A stretch of DNA of 64,000 nt from Fibrella forsythiae (GTDB lineage: Bacteria > Bacteroidota > Bacteroidia > Cytophagales > Spirosomataceae). Below are positions 51,836 through 60,425 of the stretch, piece after piece. The translations under genes and the position numbers were made by a program. The notes beneath the pieces were generated by a model, which was not told where the DNA came from, searched no databases, and saw only the letters and a list, made by a program, of their open reading frames with translations. The stretch is from the NCBI RefSeq assembly GCF_017353175.1, contig NZ_JAFMYW010000002.1, positions 558,001 through 622,000 of the forward strand. The letters run 5' to 3'. Numbering within the stretch: position 1 is the stretch's first letter; each line of letters begins with the position of its first letter.

Positions 51836-53275
51836 TTAGTCAACTACGCTCAACTTAACCGTGTTGGTTTTTCGCTGCTGCGAGAGTGGCATGCTCAGCG
51901 TATTCACGAAAATATCCCCCGATTCCAGCGAACCACGGGCAATCAGCGTCTGCTTGATGGCTTCAACCGTCTGGTCAACCGTGATTTGCGGATCAGGCTC
52001 GAACGGAATTACCTGAACACCCCAATACAAGCCCAGTACGTTGCGGAGGCGGGCATCTGGAGAGAACACGTAGATCGATGCCTTTGGCCGGTGGTGCGAC
52101 AACCGAACGGCGGTGTAGCCTGACGTTGTGATACCGATTACGGCCTTGGCGTGCGTATCACGGGCCAACCGGCAGGCGCTCATTACCACATTGTCGTTCA
52201 GGACGTTTTCGCTTGGGTGGTCATTTACCTGCGTGTGGTAGCGGTAATAAATCTTGTCGGTGTTGGCTTCTACGTTCCGAATCGTGGCCGACATGTTTTC
52301 AACGGCCAGCACAGGGTAGCTACCCGATGCCGTCTCGGCCGACAGCATTACCGCATCCGCACCGTCCATGACCGAGTTGGCTACGTCGTTGATTTCGGCG
52401 CGGGTTGGGCGGGGCGCATCGATCATACTTTCGAGCATTTGCGTTGCTACGATCACCGGTTTAGCGGCGCGGTTACACTTCTCGACCAGCATCTTCTGAA
52501 TCATCGGCACCTCTTCGGCGGGCAGTTCAACGCCGAGGTCACCCCGGGCAACCATGATCGCGTCGGTGGCTTCAATGATCGCGTCGATGTTAACGATGGC
52601 TTCAGGCTTTTCGATCTTCGCCACCACGCGCGCCAGCTTGCCTTTCGACTTGATATAATCTTTAATCTCCAGAATTTCCTGCGCTTCCCGAACAAAAGAA
52701 AGGGCAATCCACTCCACATCGTGTTCCAGACCAAAGTCAAGGTCGGCCCAGTCTTTATCAGTTACCGATGGCATCGACACTTTCGTGTTGGGCAGGTTCA
52801 CGCCTTTCTTCGACTTCATTGGTCCGCCGTAAACCACTTCAGTAACTACGTCGGTACCGTCGACGCCAATTACTTTCACTTCCAGTTTGCCATCGTCGAG
52901 CAGGATACGCTCGCCCGGCCGAACATCGCGGTACATACCTTTGTATGGCGTGCTGACGCGGTTGGCCGTACCGATCATTTCTTCGTTGGTGAACACCAAT
53001 TGCTGACCGGCAATGATCTGAACCCCGTTTTTAGGGTCTTCAACCGCGCCAATCCGAATTTTTGGCCCCTGCAAATCCTGGAGGACACACAGGTTCATAT
53101 TGTACTCGGCATTGATTTCACGAATGCGGTTCAGGCGTTCGAGGTGATCTTCGTGCGTACCGTGCGAGAAATTAAGCCGGAACACATTGACACCCGCGTG
53201 GGCTAATGCCAGAAGTTGTTCTTTGGTTTCAGAGGCAGGGCCAACGGTGGCAACAATCTTGGTTCTTTTGAACAT
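51836..53275 (-). CDS. pyk: Pyruvate kinase
   Basis: A 479-aa glycolytic enzyme that makes pyruvate and ATP from phosphoenolpyruvate and ADP. Motifs: TKIVATVGPAS, NVFRLNFSHGTHEDH, LLDDGKLEV, the active-site VAKIEKPEAIVN, IMVARGDLGVELP (metal and substrate binding), VIVATQMLESMI, TRAEINDVANSVMDGADAVMLS. Domain order and length are normal. It converges on the LytTR gene with 12 bp between stops and diverges from rpmH across a long hairpin. Confidence 0.97.
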   Translation of the reverse strand: MFKRTKIVATVGPASETKEQLLALAHAGVNVFRLNFSHGTHEDHLERLNRIREINAEYNMNLCVLQDLQGPKIRIGAVEDPKNGVQIIAGQQLVFTNEEMIGTANRVSTPYKGMYRDVRPGERILLDDGKLEVKVIGVDGTDVVTEVVYGGPMKSKKGVNLPNTKVSMPSVTDKDWADLDFGLEHDVEWIALSFVREAQEILEIKDYIKSKGKLARVVAKIEKPEAIVNIDAIIEATDAIMVARGDLGVELPAEEVPMIQKMLVEKCNRAAKPVIVATQMLESMIDAPRPTRAEINDVANSVMDGADAVMLSAETASGSYPVLAVENMSATIRNVEANTDKIYYRYHTQVNDHPSENVLNDNVVMSACRLARDTHAKAVIGITTSGYTAVRLSHHRPKASIYVFSPDARLRNVLGLYWGVQVIPFEPDPQITVDQTVEAIKQTLIARGSLESGDIFVNTLSMPLSQQRKTNTVKLSVVD

Positions 53276-53315
53276 GGGGTAACTGAAGAATAACTGAAGC
53301 AGGAGGTATCGGGTG

Positions 53316-53323
53316 CAAAATTA
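53316..53323 (-). promoter_or_regulatory. -7 element of the pyk promoter
   Basis: TAATTTTG on the minus strand (caaaatta at 53316-53323) matches TAnnTTTG and lies 41 nt before the pyk ATG. The -33 region at 19 nt upstream reads TTAAA rather than TTG, so the match is partial. Confidence 0.55.
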
Positions 53324-53352
53324 ACCGCATAACTGAGAATAGTTTAACTCAT

Positions 53353-53456
53353 TCTGTTTACTGTTTGCAGTTTACTGTCTTCTGTGGCGCTGCCGGGGCA
53401 CGTTATGTTGCTTTAGCGGGGCAACAGAAGACAGTAAACTGCAAACAGTAAACAGA
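53353..53456. other. 33-bp-arm hairpin between divergent pyk and rpmH
   Basis: Perfect 33-nt inverted arms (53353-53385 and 53424-53456) around a 38-nt loop. The arms share a ctgtttactgttt core with the element at 36297-36380, and both loops contain cacgt. It lies between two promoters that point away from each other, so it is not a terminator for either gene. Confidence 0.75.
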
Positions 53457-53462
53457 TTCCGT

Positions 53463-53493
53463 TTTGCCGTTTGGATTGATTCTGTTAATTTTG
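53463..53493 (+). promoter_or_regulatory. rpmH promoter (Bacteroidota consensus)
   Basis: TTTG (53463-53466), a 19-nt spacer, then TAATTTTG (53486-53493): an exact match to the Bacteroidota housekeeping promoter, with the rpmH ATG 43 nt downstream. Confidence 0.75.
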
Positions 53494-53535
53494 CGGACTC
53501 AATTCAGGAACAGGCATTTTAGTCGCAAGTATACA

Positions 53536-53703
53536 ATGAAAAGAACCTACCAACCGTCGAACCGCAAGCGTCGGAACAAACACGGATTCCGTGAGCGGAT
53601 GTCAACGCCTAACGGGCAGAATGTAATTGCTCGTCGCCGGGCCAAAGGTCGTTGGAAACTGACCGTTTCTGACGAGAAAAAAGGCGCTCGCTTCAAGATG
53701 TAG
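53536..53703 (+). CDS. rpmH: Large ribosomal subunit protein bL34
   Basis: 55 aa from ATG 53536 ([20 protein letters not shown]), ignoring an upstream in-frame extension to 53464 that crosses the promoter. The sequence RTYQPSxxKRxxxHGFRxRM...GxxVxxxRRxKGR is diagnostic. In most bacteria rpmH is next to rnpA; here rnpA lies about 6.7 kb away, at 60426. The 6-10 residue tail [11 protein letters not shown] is an extension beyond the usual KGRxxLT end. Confidence 0.97.
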   Translation: MKRTYQPSNRKRRNKHGFRERMSTPNGQNVIARRRAKGRWKLTVSDEKKGARFKM

Positions 53704-53721
53704 TGCCTGACCCTTATACGT

Positions 53722-53766
53722 CATTAAAAGAGCCGCTCTGATCATCAGCAGCGGCTTTTTTTAATG
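53722..53766. terminator. rpmH terminator, copy 1 of a duplicated element
   Basis: Hairpin gccgct...agcggc with ctgat/atcag inside, flanked by cattaaaa and ttttttaatg, ending in a run of eight T (plus strand) just after rpmH. A nearly identical element lies at 59079-59122. Confidence 0.85.
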
Positions 53767-53822
53767 CTAAGGTTGCCCGGTTGAACGTTGTTGAAAGAGG
53801 CTCTTTCCGGGGCAGATTCAAG

Positions 53823-54731
53823 CTATGGAACAGCCAATACAACTACCCGTTCAGCGTAACTGAGCACGATACCGTACCCCCCAACTACATTCGAGTAACG
53901 TGAAGTTGGTATGACAAACGCCTGACTAATGTCAGCAAACGGTGAATAGCGATAGTAGTTCAGATACGATTCATTGACGGTACGTAGTCGGACTATCGCC
54001 CGATCTGCCACCGGATTGGCTTCGTTGCCTTTGATAAACAGTGAATCTGGCGGAATGGGAGGTCTTCCCTGGGGGGTGCCTCGCAGAGACGACCCGTAGC
54101 GCGTAGTTAGCAACCCATTCTCAAAACATATATCCCGGTAATAAAACGTGTTGAGATTACCCCGGAAGCTACAATTATCGCTCACATCGTCGGGGCGGAG
54201 CAGGTTACGAAGGTTGATCGCCGTTTCCCACTCTTTGTAATAACTAACCAGGCGAAGTTCGTACTGATTAATCACGGCTGGTGCATCCTGTATGGCTACC
54301 GTTACTTCGTATTCACCACCTTTTTTCTCAATCACTGCTGTTTTCAGGTCGGGAAAGGGGGGAATGGTTTCTGGTTGACTTTCTACCGGCGGGTAGCCGG
54401 GCGCTTCTACTCTAACCCGGTAAGCTTTTCCAATGACTGGCCGAATGGTGCCCTTTGCTGCGTATCTGTTTTTTGTGATTCGCTGGAGGGTGTCTAGCAG
54501 GCGGTCATTTTCGTATAGCAACACACGGGCATTGGTCACGCCCTCGTCGAATAGCTGCTCACCGGTAGGCGGGTACGTATGATCCATCAAAACCTTCACC
54601 GAGTCATCGGCCGACAACACGGCCATGATAACCAGCCGGTTGCCCTCATGAGGTAGCTCAATGCCCAGATCGCGTGAGCACGAAAAAAGTAGCCCGGCAA
54701 AAGTGAACAGCAACAGGAATAGCCGGATCAT
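53823..54731 (-). CDS. DUF4249 outer-membrane-associated lipoprotein
   Basis: A 302-aa lipoprotein (lipobox LLFSC, near residue 18) with the DUF4249 pattern: RLVIMAVLSADDSVKVLMDHTYP, ARVLLYENDRLLDTL, and YRVRVEAPGYPPVESQPETIP followed by a beta-rich body. DUF4249 proteins are regularly encoded with a TonB-dependent receptor and probably act as its surface partner. The start overlaps the receptor stop (ATGA). Substrate unknown. Confidence 0.88.
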   Translation of the reverse strand: MIRLFLLLFTFAGLLFSCSRDLGIELPHEGNRLVIMAVLSADDSVKVLMDHTYPPTGEQLFDEGVTNARVLLYENDRLLDTLQRITKNRYAAKGTIRPVIGKAYRVRVEAPGYPPVESQPETIPPFPDLKTAVIEKKGGEYEVTVAIQDAPAVINQYELRLVSYYKEWETAINLRNLLRPDDVSDNCSFRGNLNTFYYRDICFENGLLTTRYGSSLRGTPQGRPPIPPDSLFIKGNEANPVADRAIVRLRTVNESYLNYYRYSPFADISQAFVIPTSRYSNVVGGYGIVLSYAERVVVLAVP

Positions 54732-57106
54732 AGCTTCAGGGAATAGGCCAGATAAGGCAATACAGGAAACAGCGATTGCTGCGTCAATGCGGAGCGGTAA
54801 CCGATAGGTTTCTGAAAGAAGAGGTCGTCATCCGGAGTAAAAGGTGGGTAGATGCCACTGCTGCTGACGGTTAAGAAGAGCGGATTTTGGCGGTTGTAGG
54901 CATTGATAACTCCCCATGTCCAGGTTCGGGTACGTTGTTTGCGGGTTTGCTTCGTGAAGGCAACGCTGAGGTCAAGCCGGTGAAAGGCCGACGACTGAAA
55001 ATTGTTTCGGTCGCCGTACACGTAATTCGGATAGAAGGCATTGGCCGGGTCGCGCACCAGAGCAACCGGCACGGTAGCGGGTTGCCCCGACTGGTATTGC
55101 CAGGCCACCGACGCTGCCACACGGGGCTTAAGCTGGTAGTTCAGCACTACGTTGCCTACATGCCGCCGGTCGAAGTTGGCGCGGAACCATCGCCCATCGT
55201 TGATGGTGGCAAACTGCCGGTCGCTCCGCGCATAGGTGTAGGCCAGCCAGCCGTTGAGCCGCCCGCCGGGCTTGTGCAGCATCACTTCCAGCCCGCGCAC
55301 CAACCCACGCCCGTTACGCTCTATAGCTTGCTCCCAGGTGGCATCAAACGTACCCAGTAAATTGGCGCCCGTCGAAAGGTCGATGAGGTTGTTCAGCCAC
55401 TTGTAATACCCCTCAACGCTCAGCTGCCATGTTTCGGCTTTACCAAGCGACGTGGCCAAACCAACCGTTAGCTGACTGGCGCGTTGTGGGGGGACGGTGA
55501 TAGTGGCGGGCACCCAGATATCGTTGGGTAACCCCACCGCATTACTGCTTAGCAGGTGCACAAATTGCCGCATGGTGCTGTAGCCTGCTTTTAGCGCCAA
55601 CTTATCTGTGGTGTTCCAGTTGAGGGCCAGTCGGGGTTCGGCCGATGGGTAAATACTGGAGCCTACCCGGTAGCCAACCAGCCGCAGGCCGGGCTGAAGG
55701 GTCAGCTTACGACTGGGCTGCCACTTTGTGTCCACATAAATGGCTTGCTCGAAGGCATCGATGGGTGAATTAGTCACTTGCCGAATGCGTTCTCCAACTG
55801 TAAATGTAGTGCGCAGCGCAGAGGGAACGTACCTGTGAATGGTAGTTTCAAACCCGGTGTTCAGTTCGAGGTCAGCGCGTATATGCCAATCTAACCCGCC
55901 ACGGGCAATCCAGTCGCGCACCGACGAACCAATCACAAACTCATTGACAAGGTTTTGTTGCCTATTCTCAATGGCATAGTTCGTATAGCCGCTCTGATAC
56001 TGGTAGTTTGAATAGCCTACCATCCCTGTCAGAAACAGGTTGCCCTGCATTGCCTGATGATACCGCACAGTGGCGGTGGTGTTGCCCCAATCGAGTTGGA
56101 ATTTAGAGCGTTCGGTGTTGCCACCGTCCCAACCGTAAAAATAATCGTGTCCTCTGAACAGGCTTACACTCAGTCGCCGCGTTGCACTAAGCGGCAGCGT
56201 TAGTTTAGCGTTGATATCGTACAGCCAATAATTGGCATAGTTATCGGCCTTGCCCTGGTTGTAGGCAATAATGACGGGCAAAAGGAATAGCGTCAGATAC
56301 GAGCTTCGGGCCGAAACCATGTAGGTAGGGCGCAGGGCGGTTTTTTTGCTTAATGGCCCTTCAAACAGAAATCGTGAACTGATGAGGCCAACGCTTACTT
56401 CCCGCTTGTGATCCTGCGTGTTGCCGTCGCGCATGGTCACGTCAACCACCGACGAGAGACGCCCGCCAAACCGGGCGGGGAAAGCTCCTTTATACAGCGT
56501 AACGTTCTTAACGGCATCGGGGTTGAAGGTCGATACCAGCCCAAACAGGTGCGATTGATTGTAGAGAGGTACGTCATCGAGAAGAATCAGGTTTTGGTCG
56601 GGTGAGCCACCCCGCACCAGCAAACCCGACGTGCCTTCATTACCCACCGTGACACCCGGCGTGAAGGCAAGGGCTTTCATCAAGTCGCTTTCGCCAAAGA
56701 GCATTGGCACCTGACGCAATTGCCGGATCGGTATCGTGGTAATGCCAATAGCCTGGTCACGCCAACGGGACTCCGTAACAGTAACCTGAGCCAGGTTTTG
56801 AGCGACTGGTCTGAGCAGGATCGTGGTACCATTCCGTAGTGAGTCGACGTTGAACCGGGCCGACTCGTAGCCTATAAACGAAACGTTGAGTTGCTGATTG
56901 GGCCGAACGATCAGTGTAAAATAACCCTGGGCGTTGGTTGTGGTTCCTCGCCCCGCCTGCTCCGGACGTACTACCGCGCCCACCAGACGTTCTCCCGTCG
57001 ACGAGTCAGCTACGAACCCGCCGACCGTGAGGGTCTGTTGCGAAAACCCTGGCGAAGCCAGTAGTAACAGCCAGTATAGCCAGGTCGCATTTTTGACGAG
57101 AAACAT
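54728..57106 (-). CDS. TonB-dependent outer-membrane receptor with carboxypeptidase-regulatory-like N-terminus
   Basis: A 792-aa protein. Signal peptide (to FSQ), then a CarboxypepD_reg-like domain (about 25-110; VGGFVADSSTGERLVGAVVR, GYFTLIV), plug domain (about 125-235; RQVPMLFGESDLMKALAFTPGV, SGLLVRGGSPDQNLILLDDVPLYN, GRLSSVVDVTMRDGN) and a 22-strand-type barrel ending in LPYLAYSLKL. It imports an unknown ligand across the outer membrane with TonB energy. Coupled to the DUF4249 gene; both lie in the block between rpmH and rnpA. Confidence 0.93.
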   Translation of the reverse strand: MFLVKNATWLYWLLLLASPGFSQQTLTVGGFVADSSTGERLVGAVVRPEQAGRGTTTNAQGYFTLIVRPNQQLNVSFIGYESARFNVDSLRNGTTILLRPVAQNLAQVTVTESRWRDQAIGITTIPIRQLRQVPMLFGESDLMKALAFTPGVTVGNEGTSGLLVRGGSPDQNLILLDDVPLYNQSHLFGLVSTFNPDAVKNVTLYKGAFPARFGGRLSSVVDVTMRDGNTQDHKREVSVGLISSRFLFEGPLSKKTALRPTYMVSARSSYLTLFLLPVIIAYNQGKADNYANYWLYDINAKLTLPLSATRRLSVSLFRGHDYFYGWDGGNTERSKFQLDWGNTTATVRYHQAMQGNLFLTGMVGYSNYQYQSGYTNYAIENRQQNLVNEFVIGSSVRDWIARGGLDWHIRADLELNTGFETTIHRYVPSALRTTFTVGERIRQVTNSPIDAFEQAIYVDTKWQPSRKLTLQPGLRLVGYRVGSSIYPSAEPRLALNWNTTDKLALKAGYSTMRQFVHLLSSNAVGLPNDIWVPATITVPPQRASQLTVGLATSLGKAETWQLSVEGYYKWLNNLIDLSTGANLLGTFDATWEQAIERNGRGLVRGLEVMLHKPGGRLNGWLAYTYARSDRQFATINDGRWFRANFDRRHVGNVVLNYQLKPRVAASVAWQYQSGQPATVPVALVRDPANAFYPNYVYGDRNNFQSSAFHRLDLSVAFTKQTRKQRTRTWTWGVINAYNRQNPLFLTVSSSGIYPPFTPDDDLFFQKPIGYRSALTQQSLFPVLPYLAYSLKL

Positions 57107-57127
57107 AACTGAGTTGAAAAAGAAGAC

Positions 57128-57736
57128 TCACTTTTTTCCGTTGCCAACATACCAGTTTCCACCTATCCCTATGGCTACATACCGGTTTGAAGGGTCGAGT
57201 TTCTGGTTGCGGATAGCGACATTCAGGTTAGCAATAGCAAGTGTCGCTGTTGCTTCCAAACTGAATCGATCTGTTATAAAATAGGCCCCACCTCCACCTA
57301 TACCTGTCCTGAAAAACTGGCCCGATTCAGATCGTTCAGGTAGACCCTGCAGGTACGTATAGCGCGAAGAATTTACATTGTAGCTGACTTCAGCATGAAT
57401 AAATGGCTTGAAGCGAGTTGATGACAGATAACGTCTGGTAAATAATGATAGCCCAACTGTATTGCCCTCGATGTTGGCAATACCAGTCAACGAAGCCGAT
57501 TTGGAAAAGGTCAGGGTGGTGTTCTCAAGAGGTAGGCTAAACCCAACAAGTAAATTATCACGAAGGAAGTAGCCTACACTTGGGGTTAAGTGAACACTGG
57601 TACGTGTAGCCGTTTCTATACGCCAAATTCCGCTGGCTACGTTAGCACCGACGGTCAATATCCCCTTTTGGGTTTGCGACCAACCAGTATTCGTCAGCAG
57701 TAGCGTAGTGGTGATGATAAGAACAAGTGTTTTCAT
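57128..57736 (-). CDS. Outer-membrane beta-barrel protein (OmpW/porin-like fold)
   Basis: 202 aa from ATG 57736 (MKTLVLIITTTLLLTNTGWSQ signal peptide). Alternating strands such as LTVGANVASGIWRIE, SVGYFLRDNLLVGFSLPL, NTVGLSLFTRRYL, FFRTGIGGGGAYFITDRFSLEATATLAI and YVAIGIGGNWYVG fit an eight-stranded barrel. It precedes the receptor gene by 21 bp, so it may share its operon. Function unknown. Confidence 0.82.
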   Translation of the reverse strand: MKTLVLIITTTLLLTNTGWSQTQKGILTVGANVASGIWRIETATRTSVHLTPSVGYFLRDNLLVGFSLPLENTTLTFSKSASLTGIANIEGNTVGLSLFTRRYLSSTRFKPFIHAEVSYNVNSSRYTYLQGLPERSESGQFFRTGIGGGGAYFITDRFSLEATATLAIANLNVAIRNQKLDPSNRYVAIGIGGNWYVGNGKK

Positions 57737-57797
57737 AGAGCGATTTTTTTGAAAAGTAAGCTCCTGGGCGACCATTCAGGAGCTTACTTTTTTGCTA

Positions 57798-58814
57798 TTA
57801 CTTCGATAAATAGCACTGACGTCGGATACCATCTGAACAGAGTACCCAATTGCCAGTGGAAATTCTGGAGAATACTCGCCCACAATCCGTACTACCGTTG
57901 GGACCCGTGACGCAGAATGATGGATACGATATTCGGATCAATCCATCATTGTCGGACGATACAGATCCTGTTTCTGTATAGCTTGGCTGACTAAAGTTAT
58001 CCATCGTAATTGACCAGTTAATGCCTAATTGAGGGGCATTAACCTCCCACCACGAGACCCCCAACACCCGTTTTTGGTGCTTCACATACAGATCAACGTC
58101 TGAGTAGAATAAGCCATTCGGATGGAAGTACTCCGTATATTCGATTACACCAGCCATCCGTCTTTTCTGACTGCCTAACAAACCGTTGCTGATCCAGTAT
58201 TCGTCTAAACAGTAGTCGCTGGATGCCAAGCGAGCGTTATTTCCAAGGGGTTGGGATCTACGGATAACCTTACCTAAAATCATGTCAGAGCCTGATTCTG
58301 AACCTGCATCAACCTGGGCCACACGAGCAGAAGAGCTGCTTGTCAATAGTACAAGCTTATCGTATTTAAATTTGTACAAATCGGTTCCAATTTGTAACCA
58401 CCCTTTCTGATTAACCACAGTAGCCAGAATGGGATCGCCAATCACACAGGTTATTTCCCGTTCTTCTCCTTCACCGGTTTCTGTTACAAAATTGGAATAG
58501 TAATCCATCCTCTCCTTACCGATTATTTGTTCGACATCTTTTTCAGTAAGTTGATCATAGGCTGTTCTCATTGAGACGAAGCCAGGGAACGTTGCCTCGA
58601 AAGCGTCAAGGCTGTTTTCCCCTTTGTTGTTTTGCCCTTTCGCTAACTTCTGAATAGTCTCCCTGAACGCCTCATGTGTTGGGAAGCTAATTCGACCATC
58701 CACCATCCGAATCGCAGCAGGCTCTTTATCCTAGGTAATAATATTTGCATCCTGACAGCTAAATACTGCCAGTAGTGCCACTACCATGAGTAGCGAGAAA
58801 GGTAAATTTTTCAT
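57798..58814 (-). pseudogene. Lipoprotein gene interrupted by an in-frame amber codon
   Basis: From ATG 58814 the frame reads a clean lipoprotein signal (MKNLPFSLLMVVALLAVFSC, then QDANIIT). It then meets TAG at 58731-58733 and continues in the same frame (DKEPAAIRMVDGRISFPTHEAF...) for about 310 codons to 57798. Without read-through, the body would have to restart at an internal codon and lose its export signal. The body is not a family I know for certain; its length and pattern (THEAFRETIQKLA, FPGFVSMRTAYDQLTEKDVE) recall Bacteroidota DUF4848-like lipoproteins. It lies 62 bp upstream of the beta-barrel gene. Confidence 0.78.
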
Positions 58815-58848
58815 ACCTTCATATTGGTTTTAGTGTGAACTAAGACTC

Positions 58849-58889
58849 GTAAACCCCGCCTTCGGTCGCCAAACTGTTGCGGGGTTTAC
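58849..58889. terminator. Hairpin with 11-bp GC-rich arms
   Basis: gtaaaccccgc (58849-58859) and gcggggtttac (58879-58889) are perfectly inverted around 19 nt, upstream of the broken lipoprotein gene. No clear U-run follows on either strand, so terminator function is likely but not certain. The gap 58890-59000 shows nothing else. Confidence 0.5.
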
Positions 58890-59000
58890 TTATGACAAGT
58901 ATACAGGTGTAGGAATTAGCCCGGCTGAATCTAGATGAAGTAGTGACTTAATCTATGCGAAGAAATACGGATTATGTAAACAGGAGTTGCAAACATGATC

Positions 59001-59081
59001 TCAGCTCGCCTTTTTACCGCGCTCGGCGAAGAGTTGCGTCATGCCAGGATATTGGTAGAATGCCCGACTCTCACCCGCCAT
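59001..59081 (-). pseudogene. Possible 26-codon C-terminal gene remnant
   Basis: A minus-strand frame reads AGESRAFYQYPGMTQLFAER and GKKAS, then TGA at 59001-59003. Its only ATG is formed at the edge of the duplicated terminator element at 59079-59122. The composition looks coding (aromatic FYQYPGM, charged amphipathic end). It may be the tail of a gene cut off when the terminator copy arrived, but I do not recognise the parent. Confidence 0.3.
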
Positions 59082-59122
59082 TAAAAAAGCCGCTCTGATC
59101 ATCAGCAGCGGCTTTTTTAATG
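59079..59122. terminator. Second copy of the rpmH-type terminator element
   Basis: Same core as 53722-53766 (gccgctctgatcatcagcag and then cggc), with flanking cattaaaa and ttttttaatg preserved. Here it serves the minus-strand Crp/receptor-remnant pair, whose last stop codon (59117-59119) lies inside it. The two copies bracket about 5.3 kb. Confidence 0.8.
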
Positions 59123-59650
59123 GCATCTCCCTTCCCTATCTCTTCGCATCACCGGGTAAATACCGGTTGGCCTGAGAGAAGAAACCAATTCGTTTCGTAT
59201 TGAGAGTATGTATGTGTTACAGGCAAGACATAATAAATCAAGAGAGGAAAGTTCGGATGCTCCGCGAAACAACTGAGTCAATCGGGGTTTACTGCCCAGC
59301 AGCGCCGGGGCTTTTTTAACGATGTCGAGCGGCACTACAAACCGCTCCATCGTTGCGTCATCGTAAGTGTCTTTGCCAGTCGACTGCTTAACGGTCACGG
59401 CATCGAGTTCCGCTACGTTGGGCACTAACCGAACGGTGATAGGCCCTGCTGAAGACGCCCGCCGATGCAGCCGTTTCGATTGGTAACCTACACACGATAC
59501 CAGTAGGAAGTCTGCCGCAGGTGCAGACAAACTAAAAAAGCCATACCGGTTGGTTGACGTCCCGGTTGGCCTGAAACCCATTTTGATAGTAGCGCCGATT
59601 AGCGTCTCCCCGGTTTGCGCGTCCTGAACGTACCCATAACATGGGGTCAC
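59117..59650 (-). pseudogene. Truncated TonB-dependent receptor N-terminus
   Basis: A 177-aa frame starting with GTG coupled to the Crp-type gene stop (GTGA). It holds a CarboxypepD_reg-like domain (GYVQDAQTGETLIGATI, STNRYGFFSLSAP, LLVSCVGYQSKRL, PNVAELDAVTV) and the first part of a plug (FVVPLDIVKKAPALLGSKP), then unrelated sequence. It lacks both the signal peptide and the rest of the plug and barrel, so it cannot be a working receptor. It is probably a recombination remnant; a new role as a small regulated protein is a less likely alternative. Confidence 0.65.
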
Positions 59651-60255
59651 TCACGGATATTCCTGATTTTGCTTAGTGTTTGAGGCGTCATGCTCAGAAA
59701 AGAGGCGATGTGTCTCAGCGGAGCTCTTTTGTATATGGTAGGGAAGTGTACTCGAAAATAATCAACCCGTTGCTTCGCCGTTGTCATGCGTAGGGCACGT
59801 AATTGATGTTCCATCTGAACCATATACCGGACAAGGATGGCCCGCCCCACCATACCCATTGCCGGATTTGTAACCTGAAGGTGTTGTAGGTCGGCGCGCG
59901 ATACGGAGAAAGCAATACCCGTTTCCAGTGCTTCTATGCTCTCTAAAGAGGGCTCGTTTTTGAAATAGCTGTGTGGGATGGCCACATAACCACCCTCTGT
60001 CTCGAACCAGGAAGTGATGGTACTGTCATCGGTATCGTTATGATATACGCCCCGGACCATTCCACTGGCAATGAAGTAGAACCGGTCATTTTGGTCACCA
60101 GCCGTTACCAGTAGCTGACCAGGGCGCAGAATGTGCCGTTTTAACAAAGTGCATAGTTGGAGGATCAGATCAGGGTAAGGGGCAAATTCAGGAAAGATCG
60201 CTGCAAATGTGCCAGTTGCTGAAGCCGGATTTTTCGTAGAGACGTTGCTTTTCAT
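59647..60255 (-). CDS. Crp/Fnr-family transcriptional regulator
   Basis: A 202-aa protein with a cyclic-nucleotide-binding-like domain (about 20-130; LKRHILRPGQLLVTAGDQNDRFYFIASGMVRGVYHNDTDD) and a C-terminal helix-turn-helix (about 155-202; TTAKQRVDYFRVHFPTIYKRAPLRHIASFLSMTPQTLSKIRN). This is the common Bacteroidota Crp-like type with no cysteine cluster for iron-sulfur. The spacing ...ASFLSMTPQTLSKIR is the DNA-recognition region. Its target may be the adjacent genes or elsewhere. Confidence 0.88.
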   Translation of the reverse strand: MKSNVSTKNPASATGTFAAIFPEFAPYPDLILQLCTLLKRHILRPGQLLVTAGDQNDRFYFIASGMVRGVYHNDTDDSTITSWFETEGGYVAIPHSYFKNEPSLESIEALETGIAFSVSRADLQHLQVTNPAMGMVGRAILVRYMVQMEHQLRALRMTTAKQRVDYFRVHFPTIYKRAPLRHIASFLSMTPQTLSKIRNIRE

Positions 60256-60407
60256 AGGCAGATGTGAATGTGGTCAGAAAATAAGTAAAAATATATCTGA
60301 ATTGGTTGATAACGATTGCTTATTCTTACATAATGGTATGTTCGTCGATAAATCTCGATTGAAGCAGGAATAGACTGGTGAAAATGATGAAGACCATCTT
60401 GCTGTGT

Positions 60408-60415
60408 TATTTTTG
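60408..60415 (+). promoter_or_regulatory. -7 element before rnpA
   Basis: TATTTTTG matches TAnnTTTG and ends 10 nt before the rnpA ATG at 60426, implying a very short leader. No -33 TTG at the right distance is evident. Confidence 0.4.
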
Positions 60416-60425
60416 TCGACAACGT

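Noticed and set aside
52151-53206. 351-codon plus-strand frame opposite pyk
   Set aside because: It is antisense to an intact pyruvate kinase gene and has a shadow-like His/Asn/Phe-rich composition.
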